Assembly (NCBI RefSeq): GCF_024594815.1
Contig: NZ_JANJOU010000041.1
Span: forward strand, 1-42,115
Length of the DNA stretch: 42,115 nt
Direction: 5' to 3'
From: Roseomonas populi
Lineage (GTDB): Bacteria > Pseudomonadota > Alphaproteobacteria > Acetobacterales > Acetobacteraceae
A program made the position numbers and the translations under genes. Positions 10,111 to 18,938 of the stretch are shown here, piece after piece. Within the stretch, counting starts at the first letter, position 1. Every line of letters begins with the position of its first letter. The notes below the pieces were generated by a model. It saw nothing but the letters and a program-made list of their open reading frames with translations, was not told the DNA's origin and ran no database searches.

Positions 10111-11829
10111 TCAGCGCCGAACAGGCCGGCGCGGCCCGCGCGGGATCGGCTGCATGGGCTCGACGCGGATGTGCGCTTCCTCGCCGCCGGGGCGGCGGGC
10201 GTTGGCCGCGAAGTGCGCGGCGGCGTAGGGGGCGATCTCCACCTGGGATTCGTGGCCCTGGATGCGGATGCGGCCGATCTCGGCGCGGGAGACGTCGCCG
10301 CGCTTGCAGAGGAAGGGCAGCATCCAGCGCGGGTCGGCCTGGCCGTCGCGGCCGACGGAGACGCGGAACCACACGCCCTCGGAGGACGGGGGCGGGCCGC
10401 CGGCGCCGCGCGCGCCGTCGTAGTCGCCCGGGGCACGGCGGGGGCGGTCGGAGACGGAGGTCAGCTCCTCGGGCGCGGGCAAGGGCGCACGGAGGAGCTT
10501 CACCAGGGCGGCGGCGAGAGCGAGCGGGTCCACGCCGGAGGGGGCGGCGCCATCGGCCTGGCTCCAGCCGGCGGTGTCGTCCTTCGGGGCGCCCTGCAGG
10601 CCGGTGAGGGTGCGGGCGATGGCCAGGTCCTCCTCCGCGATCTCCTCGCCCAGGATCTCCGTGGCACGGGCGGCGATGCGCTCGGCGTCCTTGGCGCGCA
10701 CCTGCTCGGCCGAGGGAGCCGGGCCCCATTCGGCCTGCACGCGCGCGGCGTGGAGCAGGCGCTCCGCGATGCGGCGGCGGGAGGGGGGGACAACGAGGAG
10801 ACTGGTGCCCTTGCGCCCGGCGCGCCCCGTGCGGCCGGAGCGGTGGAGGAGGGTTTCCGGATCGCGCGGGAGCTCGGCGTGGATCACCAGGTCTAGCTCG
10901 GGCAGGTCGATGCCACGGGCGGCCACGTCGGTGGCCACGCAGATGCGGGCCTTGCCGTCGCGCAGGGATTGCAGGGCGCGGGTGCGCTCGGCCTGGGAGA
11001 GCTCGCCGGAGAGGGCCACGGTCTCGAAGCCGCGCTCCGTCAGATTCCCGTGCAGCCGGTTCACCGCCGCACGGGTGGAGCAGAACACCATGGAGATGGG
11101 CGCATCTTCCAGGCGGAGGGCATTCACCACGGCGCGCTCCACGTCGCCGGAGGAGACCAGAGCGGCGCGGTAGGTGATGTCGCCGTGGGGTTCGTCCTTG
11201 GAGGACACCTCGAGGCGCAGGGCGTTCCGCTGGAAGTCCTTCGCCATCTTGGCGATCGGCGCGGGGACGGTGGCGGAGAAGAGGAGGGTGCGGCGCTCCT
11301 CCGGCAGGGCGCCGAGGATGGCCTCCAGCTCCTCGCGGAAGCCGAGGTCCAGCATCTCGTCGGCCTCGTCCAGCACGACGGCGCGGATGTCGGAGGTGCG
11401 GAGGTTGCCGCGCTCGATGTGGTCGCGCACGCGGCCGGGGGTGCCCACCGCGATCTGGGCGCCGTTCTGGAGGACGCGGCGCTCCGCCACCGGGTCCATG
11501 CCGCCGACGCAGGAGGCCACACGGCCGCCGGCCGGGCCGTAGAGCCAGGTCAGCTCCGCCTTCACCTGCAGGGCGAGTTCACGGGTGGGGGCGACGATGA
11601 GGGCGAGGGGGGCGCCGGGCGGGGGCAGGCGAGTCCCCTCCCCCAGCAGGTCGGTGGCCATGGCCAAGCCATAGGCGACGGTCTTGCCGGAGCCGGTGCG
11701 GGCGGAGACGAGCATGTCCCGGCCCGCCGTGTCCTCCGCCAGCACGGCGGCCTGGACGGGCGTGGGGCTGGCATAGCCGCGGGTGGTCAGGGCATCGCGC
11801 AGCGGCGCGGGAAGGGTGTCGAAAGACAT
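10111..11829 (-). CDS. DEAD-box RNA helicase with DbpA-type RNA-binding tail
   Basis: ATP-dependent RNA helicase, probably acting in ribosome assembly or RNA turnover. 572 residues from an ATG at 11829; 18 more codons are open upstream but lack conservation. The full core set is present: Q-motif region GYASPTPVQ, motif I ARTGSGKT near residue 45, PTRELALQV, TPGRVRDH, VLDEADEMLDLG near 153, motif III SAT, and HRSGRTGRAGRKG near 330. After a variable linker, residues ~485-555 (WFRVSVGRDG.... to ..VEIAPYAA) match the DbpA/CsdA RNA-binding domain (PF03880). E. coli DbpA targets 23S helix 92; whether this protein does cannot be told. Cold-induced CsdA-like is the main alternative name. Confidence 0.94.
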   Translation of the reverse strand: MSFDTLPAPLRDALTTRGYASPTPVQAAVLAEDTAGRDMLVSARTGSGKTVAYGLAMATDLLGEGTRLPPPGAPLALIVAPTRELALQVKAELTWLYGPAGGRVASCVGGMDPVAERRVLQNGAQIAVGTPGRVRDHIERGNLRTSDIRAVVLDEADEMLDLGFREELEAILGALPEERRTLLFSATVPAPIAKMAKDFQRNALRLEVSSKDEPHGDITYRAALVSSGDVERAVVNALRLEDAPISMVFCSTRAAVNRLHGNLTERGFETVALSGELSQAERTRALQSLRDGKARICVATDVAARGIDLPELDLVIHAELPRDPETLLHRSGRTGRAGRKGTSLLVVPPSRRRIAERLLHAARVQAEWGPAPSAEQVRAKDAERIAARATEILGEEIAEEDLAIARTLTGLQGAPKDDTAGWSQADGAAPSGVDPLALAAALVKLLRAPLPAPEELTSVSDRPRRAPGDYDGARGAGGPPPSSEGVWFRVSVGRDGQADPRWMLPFLCKRGDVSRAEIGRIRIQGHESQVEIAPYAAAHFAANARRPGGEEAHIRVEPMQPIPRGPRRPVRR

Positions 11830-12014
11830 CAGTGAGAGGCGTCCGGTGGTTTGGGGCGCCTGGGCGCGGCAGCCCTCCTCCATGGAGGGGCGTGGCGCGG
11901 GGGGCGGCGCGGAAAGGGCGGGGCTTCGGCCCCGCGACCGGGCTCATATCGGGGCAGGGCCCGCCCGCCGCAACCGGTGGCTTCGCATCCCAGCCCTGCG
12001 CCGGGGCCCCTCGC

Positions 12015-13394
12015 CTATCCGGCGATGGTGATCTCCGTCTCCAGCAGGGCGCCGGCCTCCAGCAGGATGTCCTCCCGGTAGCGCCCGGCGACGAGCTGGA
12101 CGCCGAGGGGAGCGGGGCCGGAGAGGTCGGTGGTGACGGTCAGGCCGGGCAGGCTCATCAGCGGCAGGCCCACCTGGGGGAGGAGGGCCTCGATCACCCG
12201 GTCGAAGGCCTCGGGCGATTCCAGGTCCAGCAGGTCGGGGAAGGGCGGCTCGGCGGAGACGGGCATGAGGGCCACGGGGTAGCGCTCCAGGAAGAGGCTC
12301 CACTCCCGCAGGAAGCCGGCGCGGGCCTGGAGGGCGTCCTGAAAGGCGTTCATGTCCGGCTCGGGGCAGAGGCGCTCCATCTGGGCGAACACGAAGTTGG
12401 CGTCGGGGTCGTTCTCCTCGGCCAGGGCCCGCTTCAGGCCGCGGCGGCTCTCGGCGAGCCAGAGCAGGGCCTGGAGGCGGGCGGGCTGCCGCATGGGCGG
12501 AACCGGGGTCTCGGCCACGGTCCAGCCAGCGTCCTGCAGGCGGCGGCCGGCGGCACGGACGGCTTCCTCCACCTCGGGCGTGGTGGCCATGCCTTCCGGG
12601 CGCACGCAGAGGGCGGCGCGCTTGGGGAAGGGCGCGCCCTGGAGCGGGGCGGGCACCCACCAGGGGTCGCGGGCATCGGGGGCGGACATGGCCTGCAGGG
12701 CCAAGCGGATGTCGGCGATGGAGCGGGCGAGCGGGCCAGAGACGGCCATGAGCTGGGCGCCGATGGCGCGCTCCGGGCCGCCCGGGTTCCAGGCGGGGAT
12801 GCGGCCGATAGTCGGGCGCAGCCCGTGGATGCCGCAGGCATAGGCGGGGTAGCGGACGGAGCCGCCGATATCTGTGCCGTGCCCGATGGCCCCGATCCCC
12901 GCCGCAGTGGCCGAGGCCGCGCCGCCGGAGGAGCCGCCGGGGGTCAGGGCGGGGTTGCGGGCGTTTCGCGTATGGCCGTGGAGCGAGTTGCGCGTGAACC
13001 AGTGGAGCGAGAAGGCGGGGGTGTTCGTGCGGCCGATGATGACGGCGCCCGCCTTGCGGAGGTTGGACACCACGGGGTTGTCGGCCTTCGCGATCAGGTC
13101 CTTCTGGATGCGCAGGCCGTTGGTGGTGGCGTGGCTCTTCTGGTCCACGTTCACCTTCGTGGTCACGGGCACGCCGGCCAGGGGACCAGGGTCCTCCCCG
13201 CGCGCGAGGGCGGCGTCCACGGCGCGGGCGGCGGCCAGCGCCTCCTCCGGCATGAACTGCACCACAGCGTTGATGGCGGGGTTGGCGGCATCCAGCCGGG
13301 AGAGGGCGTCGCGCGCCACCTCCTCCGCCGAGAGGTCGCGCGCGCGGATTCGGGAAGCGAGCTCTGTCGCGGTGAGGCGCCATGAATCGGTCAT
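12015..13394 (-). CDS. Amidase signature family hydrolase
   Basis: Hydrolyses an amide or related C-N bond; substrate unknown. 459 residues. The Ser-cisSer-Lys triad can be read directly: K80 in VTTKVNVDQK, S155 in PGGSSGGAAS and S179 in TDIGGSVRYPA. The 24-residue spacing between the two serines is the family norm. The open frame continues to 13508, but the ATG at 13394 (MTDSWRLTATELASRIRARD) fits the family start. No signal peptide. It is not next to GatB or GatC, so it is not a GatCAB subunit. Divergently arranged with the EamA transporter; any shared substrate is speculation. Confidence 0.93.
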   Translation of the reverse strand: MTDSWRLTATELASRIRARDLSAEEVARDALSRLDAANPAINAVVQFMPEEALAAARAVDAALARGEDPGPLAGVPVTTKVNVDQKSHATTNGLRIQKDLIAKADNPVVSNLRKAGAVIIGRTNTPAFSLHWFTRNSLHGHTRNARNPALTPGGSSGGAASATAAGIGAIGHGTDIGGSVRYPAYACGIHGLRPTIGRIPAWNPGGPERAIGAQLMAVSGPLARSIADIRLALQAMSAPDARDPWWVPAPLQGAPFPKRAALCVRPEGMATTPEVEEAVRAAGRRLQDAGWTVAETPVPPMRQPARLQALLWLAESRRGLKRALAEENDPDANFVFAQMERLCPEPDMNAFQDALQARAGFLREWSLFLERYPVALMPVSAEPPFPDLLDLESPEAFDRVIEALLPQVGLPLMSLPGLTVTTDLSGPAPLGVQLVAGRYREDILLEAGALLETEITIAG

Positions 13395-13529
13395 GGCCGC
13401 CATTCCAGACCGGGCGGGCGGGCTTGTCCAATCGCCCGTGCTCGGCGAGCGCTGCCCGGGTGCCCTTGGAGCAACCTCACGCCTTCGCGCCATACCGCAT
13501 TGCAGCAAACCCCTCTAAACGGCTGGCGC

Positions 13530-14426
13530 ATGGACCGATCCGCGCAGGGCGTGCTGCTCGCCTTCCTCGCCTATGCCGCCTATGCCGTCAGCGACGCTTC
13601 CGTGAAGCTGCTGCACGGCTCGCTCTCGGCCTATGAGGCGGTGTTCTTCGGCGCCCTCTCCGGGGTGGCCGCCCTGCCCTTCATCCGCGAGCCTGGCGAG
13701 AGGCTCTCCGGCGTGTTCCGGGCGCGGAACCGGGCCATGTGGGTGCTGCGCGCCGTGGCGGCCTTCACCGGCAGCGTCGGCAGCGTGACCGCCTTCACCC
13801 ATCTCTCCATGGCGGAGGCCTTCTCCCTCCTCTTCCTCATGCCGACCTTCGTGACGGTCCTGTCCGTGGCCTTCCTGGGGGAGAAGGTGGGGTGGCGGCG
13901 CTGGCTGGCGGTGCTGATGGGCTTCGCGGGCGTGCTGGTGGTGCTGCGCCCGGGCTTCCGCGAGCTGAACATCGGCCATCTCGGCGCCGTGGTCGGCGGC
14001 CTCTCCGGCGCCGTCACCGTCGTCATGATGCGCGCCTTCGGGCGGACGGAGACGCGCCTCTCCCTCTACGGCGCGGGCCTCGTCGGCCCCGTCCTCGGCG
14101 CCGGGCTGCTGATGTTGCCGGAGTTCGCCTGGCCCACGGCGATGCAGTGGGTCTGGATCCTGGGCTACGGGCTGCTGATGGCGCTGGCCAACGTGTTTGT
14201 CATGATGGCCTCCAACCGCATCGAGGCGAGCCTGGTGGCGCCGGCGCAGTACAGCCAGATGATCTGGGCGATCCTGTTCGGCTACGCGGTCTTCGGCGAC
14301 GGGATCGACGCGGTGATGGGCCTGGGCGTCGCCATCATCATCCTCTCCGGCGTCTTCACCTTCATGCGGGAGCGCGTGCGCCGGCCGCGCGGGTGGCGGC
14401 GGGCGCCACCCGTGCATCCGCAGTGA
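13530..14426 (+). CDS. EamA/RhaT-family (DMT) membrane transporter
   Basis: Inner-membrane exporter- or permease-like protein of the drug/metabolite transporter superfamily. 298 residues with about ten hydrophobic helices arranged as two EamA repeats of five. The first repeat ends near LRPGFRE. The second begins near GHLGAVVGGLSGA and carries the typical AS LVAPAQYSQMIWAILFGYAVFGD segment near the end of the repeat. The ATG at 13530 is preferred over a TTG at 13500. Substrate cannot be assigned. It converges on the M20 peptidase gene with only 16 bp between stops, and I see no clear terminator in that gap. Confidence 0.9.
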   Translation: MDRSAQGVLLAFLAYAAYAVSDASVKLLHGSLSAYEAVFFGALSGVAALPFIREPGERLSGVFRARNRAMWVLRAVAAFTGSVGSVTAFTHLSMAEAFSLLFLMPTFVTVLSVAFLGEKVGWRRWLAVLMGFAGVLVVLRPGFRELNIGHLGAVVGGLSGAVTVVMMRAFGRTETRLSLYGAGLVGPVLGAGLLMLPEFAWPTAMQWVWILGYGLLMALANVFVMMASNRIEASLVAPAQYSQMIWAILFGYAVFGDGIDAVMGLGVAIIILSGVFTFMRERVRRPRGWRRAPPVHPQ

Positions 14427-14442
14427 GAGGCCGCCCCGCGGG

Positions 14443-15642
14443 CTAGACCTCCATGTCCGCCGTCTTCAGCAGGGTGGCGAAGGCGAGCTGCATGTCGTGC
14501 AGGGTCTGCTGCGGCTCCACGTCCACCCACTCGTCCAGCGAGTGCGCGCCCGCGCCGGCGCCAGCGCTGAGGGCGATGCCGGGCACGCCCATGGAGATGG
14601 GGATGCTGGCATCGGTGGAGCTGGCAACGGTCTTCGGCGCAAAGCCCAGGGCCTTCGCGGCGGCGGTGGCGTTCGCCACCAGGGCGCTGTCGCGGTCGAT
14701 GGCGCCGGCGGGGCGGTCGCCGATCTTCTTCCACTCCGCGGTGATCGCGCCCTTGGCGGTGCTGCGCGCGGCGTTCTCCGCATCCACCGCCTTGCCGACG
14801 ATCGCCTTGAAGGCGGCGTCGATGCGGGCGAGCTCCTGCGCGGAGTCCGAGCGCAGGTCCACCTCCAGCCACACCTCGTTCGGGATGGAGTTCACGGAGG
14901 TGCCGCCGCCGATCACGCTGGCGCTGAAGGTGGTGCGGGGCGAGGCCGGGACCTGCAGGCGGGAGAGGCCGGCCATCGCCTCGGCGAGGGCGAAGGAGGG
15001 GCTGACGAGGCCGAAATCCATGAAGCTGTGCCCGCCCGGCCCGCGGAAGGTGATGCGGTAGCGCAGCGAGCCGGTGGCGCCGGAGACGATGGTGCCCATG
15101 CCCATCGGGCCTTCCACGGAGATGAAGGCGGCGATCCGCCCGGCGTAGCGGCCCTTCTGAAAGAGGTGCCGGATGCCGCGCAGGTCGCCCAGCCCTTCCT
15201 CGCCCACATTGCCGACGAAGAGGATGTCGTGCCGCGTGCGGATGCCCGCCGCGTCCATGGCGCGCAGGAAGGCGAGGTTCATCGCCAGGCTGCGCGTGTC
15301 GTCGCCGATGCCGGGGGCGTAGAGGCGCGTTCCCTCCCGCCGCACCTTCAGGTCGGTGCCCGGCGGGAACACCGTGTCCAGGTGCGCGGCGACGACGATG
15401 AGCTGGCCGTTGCCGAGGCCGCGGCGCAGCCCCATCACGTTGCCCTCCGTGTCCGTCTCGCACTCCTCCAGCCCGGCCTCCTGCAGCATGGCCAGGTAGG
15501 CGCGGCCGCGCTCCTCCTCCTGGAAAAAGGGGGCGGGGATTTCCGTGAGGCGGATGGTCTCCTCGACGAAGCGCTCGTGGTTCGCCGCCAGGTGGCGCAG
15601 CGCCTCCCCGTAGGCAGGGCTCTTCATCACGTTCTCGACCAT
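14443..15642 (-). CDS. M20-family metallopeptidase/amidohydrolase
   Basis: Two-metal exopeptidase or N-acyl hydrolase, cytoplasmic. 399 residues from ATG 15642, which has AGGGG nine bases upstream; an ATG at 15651 is less well placed. Metal-site motifs in order: VVAAHLDTVFP (His, Asp), APGIGDDTRSLA (bridging Asp), FVGNVGEEGLGD (catalytic Glu and ligand Glu), AAFISVEGPMG, and AGAGAHSLDEWVDV (last His). The lid/dimerisation domain GPGGHSFMDFGLVSPSFALAEA lies between. It resembles the PepT/M20 dipeptidase-type group. A hairpin at 15763-15782 lies upstream and may end the preceding DUF35 transcript. Exact substrate unknown. Confidence 0.92.
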   Translation of the reverse strand: MVENVMKSPAYGEALRHLAANHERFVEETIRLTEIPAPFFQEEERGRAYLAMLQEAGLEECETDTEGNVMGLRRGLGNGQLIVVAAHLDTVFPPGTDLKVRREGTRLYAPGIGDDTRSLAMNLAFLRAMDAAGIRTRHDILFVGNVGEEGLGDLRGIRHLFQKGRYAGRIAAFISVEGPMGMGTIVSGATGSLRYRITFRGPGGHSFMDFGLVSPSFALAEAMAGLSRLQVPASPRTTFSASVIGGGTSVNSIPNEVWLEVDLRSDSAQELARIDAAFKAIVGKAVDAENAARSTAKGAITAEWKKIGDRPAGAIDRDSALVANATAAAKALGFAPKTVASSTDASIPISMGVPGIALSAGAGAGAHSLDEWVDVEPQQTLHDMQLAFATLLKTADMEV

Positions 15643-15762
15643 GCTCGGCATCCCCTGGCGGAACGGATGCCCATGCGACGCGCGGGCGGGGATGTCCAGA
15701 TGCGCCGGACCAGCCTCCCCCGCATGCCGGCCCGCAAGAGACCGCCGGGGGAGCGCACCCCA

Positions 15763-15782
15763 GGGCCCTGCCTGCAGGGCCC
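15763..15782 (-). terminator. Short hairpin between DUF35 gene and M20 gene
   Basis: Eight-bp arms gggccctg and cagggccc around a 4-nt loop in the 213-bp gap. There is no T-run. It could close the long minus-strand operon; weak evidence. Confidence 0.35.
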
Positions 15783-15855
15783 CGCCGCCGCCTCGGGCCG
15801 GAAAGCCTCGGCGCCGGGGCTGCGCCCGCCGGCACGAAGGGGCTGCCCGCGGCGA

Positions 15856-16257
15856 TCAGGCCGGCGTGAACATGGGGATGGCCTGGCCGTCCTCGCTCCT
15901 CTCGAAAACCAGGCGGACGGGCTGGCCCACCTGTAGCGCCGCGATGTCGCAGCCGACGATGTTGGTCATGATACGCGGCCCCTCCTCCAGCTCCACATAG
16001 GCGATGACGTAGGGCACCTTCGTCCGCATCACGCTGAAGGTGTAGATCGTGCCCAGGCCGCTGGCGGGCACGAGTTCCACCTCTCCCTCGTCGTCGAAGG
16101 GGTCGATGGGGCGCGGCGGGTAGTGGAAGCGGCCCGTCCTCGCGTTGCGCCCGATTAGCAGCTTTCCGTCTCTCGCCGCGTCCCAGAAGGCGCGGGTGGA
16201 GGGGTCGGGGGTGGGGCCCGGCGGCACGCGCCGGGCACTCGTCTCGCTCATCCCCAT
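15856..16257 (-). CDS. DUF35/OB-fold acyl-CoA-associated protein without zinc-ribbon cysteines
   Basis: 133-residue partner-type protein of the DUF35 (OB-fold) family, which usually binds CoA thioesters next to a thiolase-like enzyme. The FW...DGKLLIGR and HYPPRP segments and the OB-fold (GLGTIYTFSVMRT, YVIAYVELEEGPRIMTNIVG, GQPVRLVFE) are clear. The N-terminal zinc ribbon normally has two CxxC pairs; here that stretch reads GRNARTGRFHYPPRPIDPFDD, with no cysteine. Its ATG overlaps the thiolase stop by one base (TGATG), so the two proteins are coupled. Known thiolase-DUF35 pairs include the Ltp2-ChsH2 aldolase in steroid side-chain cleavage. Confidence 0.88.
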   Translation of the reverse strand: MGMSETSARRVPPGPTPDPSTRAFWDAARDGKLLIGRNARTGRFHYPPRPIDPFDDEGEVELVPASGLGTIYTFSVMRTKVPYVIAYVELEEGPRIMTNIVGCDIAALQVGQPVRLVFERSEDGQAIPMFTPA

Positions 16258-17429
16258 CACTCCCTCTCCAGCACCAGGGTGGCGCTGCCGTGCCGCGTGC
16301 CGAGGGAGCCGCCCGTGCCGTGGGCGAGCGCCAGATCGCAACTCGGCACCTGCACCGCCGGATGGGCTTCCCCGCGCAGCTGGCGCACCGCCTCGATCAC
16401 CTTGGTGATGCCGCCGCGATTGGCGGGGTGGTTGTTGCAGAGGCCGCCGCCATCCGTGTTGAAGGGCAGCCGGCCCACGCCGCTGATGAGGTTGCCGTCC
16501 TGAACGAAGCGGCCGCCCATGCCCTTCTCGCAGAAGCCGAGATCCTCCAGCTGCATCAGCACGGTGATGGTGAAGCTGTCGTAGATGCTGGCGTACTTGA
16601 TGTCGGCGGGCGTCACCCCGGCCTCCTCGAAGGCGCGGGGGCCGGAGAAGCGCGCGCCGGTATAGGTCAGGTCCAGATCCCCGCCCATCTGGTGCTTCAC
16701 CGCCTCCCCCGCGCCGCGGATGGTCACCACGGGGCGCTTCAGGCCGCGCGCGATCTCCGGCCGCACCACCACCAGCGCGCCGCCGCCATCGGAGATGACG
16801 CAGCAGTCCAGCCGGTGCAGCGGATCCGCGACGAGGGGGGAGGCCAGCACCTCCTCCACCGTCACCACCTTCGGCAGCATCGCGTGCGGATTGTGCTGCG
16901 CGTGGTGGGAGGCGGCGACCTTGATCCAGGCCAGCTGCTCGCTCGTCGTGCCGTACTCGTGCATGTGGCGCCTCGCGCACATGGCGTACATGTTCGCGAT
17001 GGCGGCGCCATAGGGGTACTCGAACTGCACGTCCGGCTGCGCGGGGTTGCCGGCGCGCGGGGCCGTGCCGGTCGCCTGCCCCTCGGAGCGCGGGCGCCCG
17101 GCGAGGGTGATCAGCGCCACGTCGCACCGGCCCAGCGCGATCGCCCCCGCCGCATGGGCGACATGGGCGAGGTAGGAGCTGCCGCCGATATCTGTGGAAT
17201 CCACGTGGCGCAGCCGGTTGAGGCCGAGATAGTCGGCCATGCTCAGCGGCCCCATCCCCGGCGCGTCGCCGGCGCAGAAGTAGCCGTCCACGTCGGCGCG
17301 GGTCAGCCCGGCGTCGCGCAGCGCGCCGAGCGCGACCTCGGCATGGAGTTGCGCGGTGCTCTTGTCCTCGGCCTTGCGGGCCGGGTGCTCGTAGGCACCG
17401 GCGATGCAGGCCTTGCCTCTGATGCTCAC
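16257..17429 (-). CDS. Thiolase-like protein (SCP-x/Ltp2-type), catalytic Cys not found
   Basis: 390 residues of thiolase fold. GTG 17429 is preferred because GAGGGGAGTG precedes it; the frame stays open to 17471. The family is shown by DVDGYFCAGD, YASIYDSFTITVLMQLEDLGFC near the middle, GRLPFNTDGGGLCNNHPANRGGITKVIEAV and the C-terminal LALAHGTGGSLGTRHGSATLVL. Where classical thiolases have the nucleophilic Cys (NxxCASG), this protein has STDIGGSSYLAH (around residues 78-89). It is therefore unlikely to be an ordinary acetyl-CoA acyltransferase. With the coupled DUF35 protein it resembles Ltp2/DUF35 retro-aldolases acting on acyl-CoAs. That role is inference. Confidence 0.87.
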   Translation of the reverse strand: MSIRGKACIAGAYEHPARKAEDKSTAQLHAEVALGALRDAGLTRADVDGYFCAGDAPGMGPLSMADYLGLNRLRHVDSTDIGGSSYLAHVAHAAGAIALGRCDVALITLAGRPRSEGQATGTAPRAGNPAQPDVQFEYPYGAAIANMYAMCARRHMHEYGTTSEQLAWIKVAASHHAQHNPHAMLPKVVTVEEVLASPLVADPLHRLDCCVISDGGGALVVVRPEIARGLKRPVVTIRGAGEAVKHQMGGDLDLTYTGARFSGPRAFEEAGVTPADIKYASIYDSFTITVLMQLEDLGFCEKGMGGRFVQDGNLISGVGRLPFNTDGGGLCNNHPANRGGITKVIEAVRQLRGEAHPAVQVPSCDLALAHGTGGSLGTRHGSATLVLERE

Positions 17430-17534
17430 GCGCACTCCCCTCTCCCGCCAGCCCTTGATGCCGGGCGGCATGCCTTGGCGCTCCCCCGCTGCGTCTCCGG
17501 CGGCGCAGGACGGGCAAGGGCCGCCGGCATCGCC

Positions 17535-18053
17535 TCAGCCCTTCGCGCCGAGCGGCCCGAGATAGTCGCGCTTGCCGATCGGCGCGCCAAGGTGGCGGAG
17601 GATGTCGTAGGCGGTGGTCACGTGGAAGTAGAAGTTCGGCAGGGCGAAGCCGAGCAGGTACTCCGCGCCCGGCAGCGTGGTCGGGCTGCTGCGGGGCCCG
17701 TAGGTCACCGCGCGCTCCTCGCTCCCCTCGAAGCCCTCCGCCGGGACGGATTGCAGGAAGGCGACGGTCGCCTGAATGCGCTGCTGCAGCTCATCGAAGC
17801 TCGCCTCCTCGTCCGCGAAGGCAGGCGCGGCGAGACCTGCCAGCCGGGCGGCCGCGAATTTGGAGGTGTCGCTGGCGCGCTGCACCTGGCCGGCCAGGGT
17901 GAGCATGTCCGGTGCCAGGCGCGCCCCCACCAGCGCCGCCGGATCCATCCCCGTGCCCACCGCGTGCGCGGCGCCCTTGTCCAGCAGGGCCGAGAGCACG
18001 CCCAGGCCCCGCAGGAAGACGGGAACGGAGGCCTGGTACATCGAGAGAGGCAT
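17535..18053 (-). CDS. DUF1993 domain protein
   Basis: 172-residue protein of the DUF1993 family (helical, DinB-like fold), function unknown. The N-terminus MPLSMYQASVPVFLRGLGVLSALLDKGAAHA is the family hallmark. The C-terminal half contains YLLGFALPNFYFHVTTAYDILRHLG, with the conserved His seen in the family. AAAGG precedes the ATG. It lies 14 bp after the SDR gene and upstream of the thiolase-like gene on the same strand, so it is probably in the same transcript. No catalytic role can be read from the sequence. Confidence 0.88.
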   Translation of the reverse strand: MPLSMYQASVPVFLRGLGVLSALLDKGAAHAVGTGMDPAALVGARLAPDMLTLAGQVQRASDTSKFAAARLAGLAAPAFADEEASFDELQQRIQATVAFLQSVPAEGFEGSEERAVTYGPRSSPTTLPGAEYLLGFALPNFYFHVTTAYDILRHLGAPIGKRDYLGPLGAKG

Positions 18054-18067
18054 GTCAGCCCTTTCCT

Positions 18068-18769
18068 TCAGAAATTCTCGGTCCAGGGGCGCAGCTCCGC
18101 CTCCTGGGACCAGGCGCTGCGGGGCTGGCGGAGCAGGTCGAGATAGGCCTGCGCGATCGCGTCCGGGTCCAGGAGGCTGTCGGGCTTCCCGGGCGGTTCC
18201 GGCCGCCGCGCACTCCGCACGCCGCCATCCACCACGATATGCGCGACGTGGATGCCCTTCGGCCCCAGCTCCCGCGCAGCGCTCTGCGCCAGCCCGCGCA
18301 GGGCGAACTTGCCCATCGCGAAGGCGGCGGAGCCGGCGAAGCCCTTCACGCTCGCCGTGGCACCGGTGAGGAGGATAGCGCCCTTCCCGCGCGGCACCAT
18401 GCGCCGCGCCGCCTCCCGCACCGCGAGGAAGCCGCCGAAACCCGTGATCTCCACCGCCCTGCGGACCGCCTCCGGGTCCAGTTCCGCCAGCGGCCCCGGC
18501 GCGCGGGCGCTGGCGTTGTAGATCACCACCTCCGGCGCGCCGATCCGCGCCTCCACGGCCGAGAACAGCGCCTCGACAGAGGCGGGGTCGGCGGCGTCGG
18601 CCGGGAAGGCGGCGGCGCCCGTCTCCGCGACCAGCGGGGCAAGCTTCTCCGTGTCGCGGGCAGCGAGGGCGACGGCGAGGCCGGCACGGCCCAGCTGCCG
18701 CGCGAGCGAGGCGCTGATGCCCGGGCCCGCGCCGATGATCAGCGCGCTGGCATAGGGAATGGTGGTCAT
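18068..18769 (-). CDS. SDR-fold protein with altered cofactor motif and Tyr-to-Phe active site
   Basis: 233 residues with a Rossmann fold typical of short-chain dehydrogenases. The glycine motif is GAGPGIS (13-19) rather than TGxxxGIG, and the catalytic YxxxK is F150xxxK154 (FAMGK). The YNAS motif and the LLTGATAS strand are in the expected places. Without the Tyr hydroxyl it may not be a classical oxidoreductase. It could act as a binding or regulatory protein, or use another acid. It heads the run SDR, DUF1993, thiolase-like, DUF35 on the minus strand, 169 bp downstream of the FAD oxidase gene. Confidence 0.88.
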   Translation of the reverse strand: MTTIPYASALIIGAGPGISASLARQLGRAGLAVALAARDTEKLAPLVAETGAAAFPADAADPASVEALFSAVEARIGAPEVVIYNASARAPGPLAELDPEAVRRAVEITGFGGFLAVREAARRMVPRGKGAILLTGATASVKGFAGSAAFAMGKFALRGLAQSAARELGPKGIHVAHIVVDGGVRSARRPEPPGKPDSLLDPDAIAQAYLDLLRQPRSAWSQEAELRPWTENF

Positions 18770-18938
18770 GGGGCGGCCTTTCCGGCATCGCCGCCGAGGC
18801 TGCGCCCTGCGGCGGCCAGGATCTTGTCGGAAACGCCGGCCTTCCCGGCGGTGCGGGCCGGCGCCTTCCTACCCGGCAGGCTGGCGAAGGGCGCGGTGTC
18901 CCTCTCCCGCCGCACCGCCCCGGGGATCCCCGGCCGCG

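Noticed and set aside
18770-18938. Possible small gene in the gap between the SDR and FAD oxidase genes
   Set aside because: The only open frames are extensions of neighbouring genes or shadow frames; no start with ribosome site and no motif.
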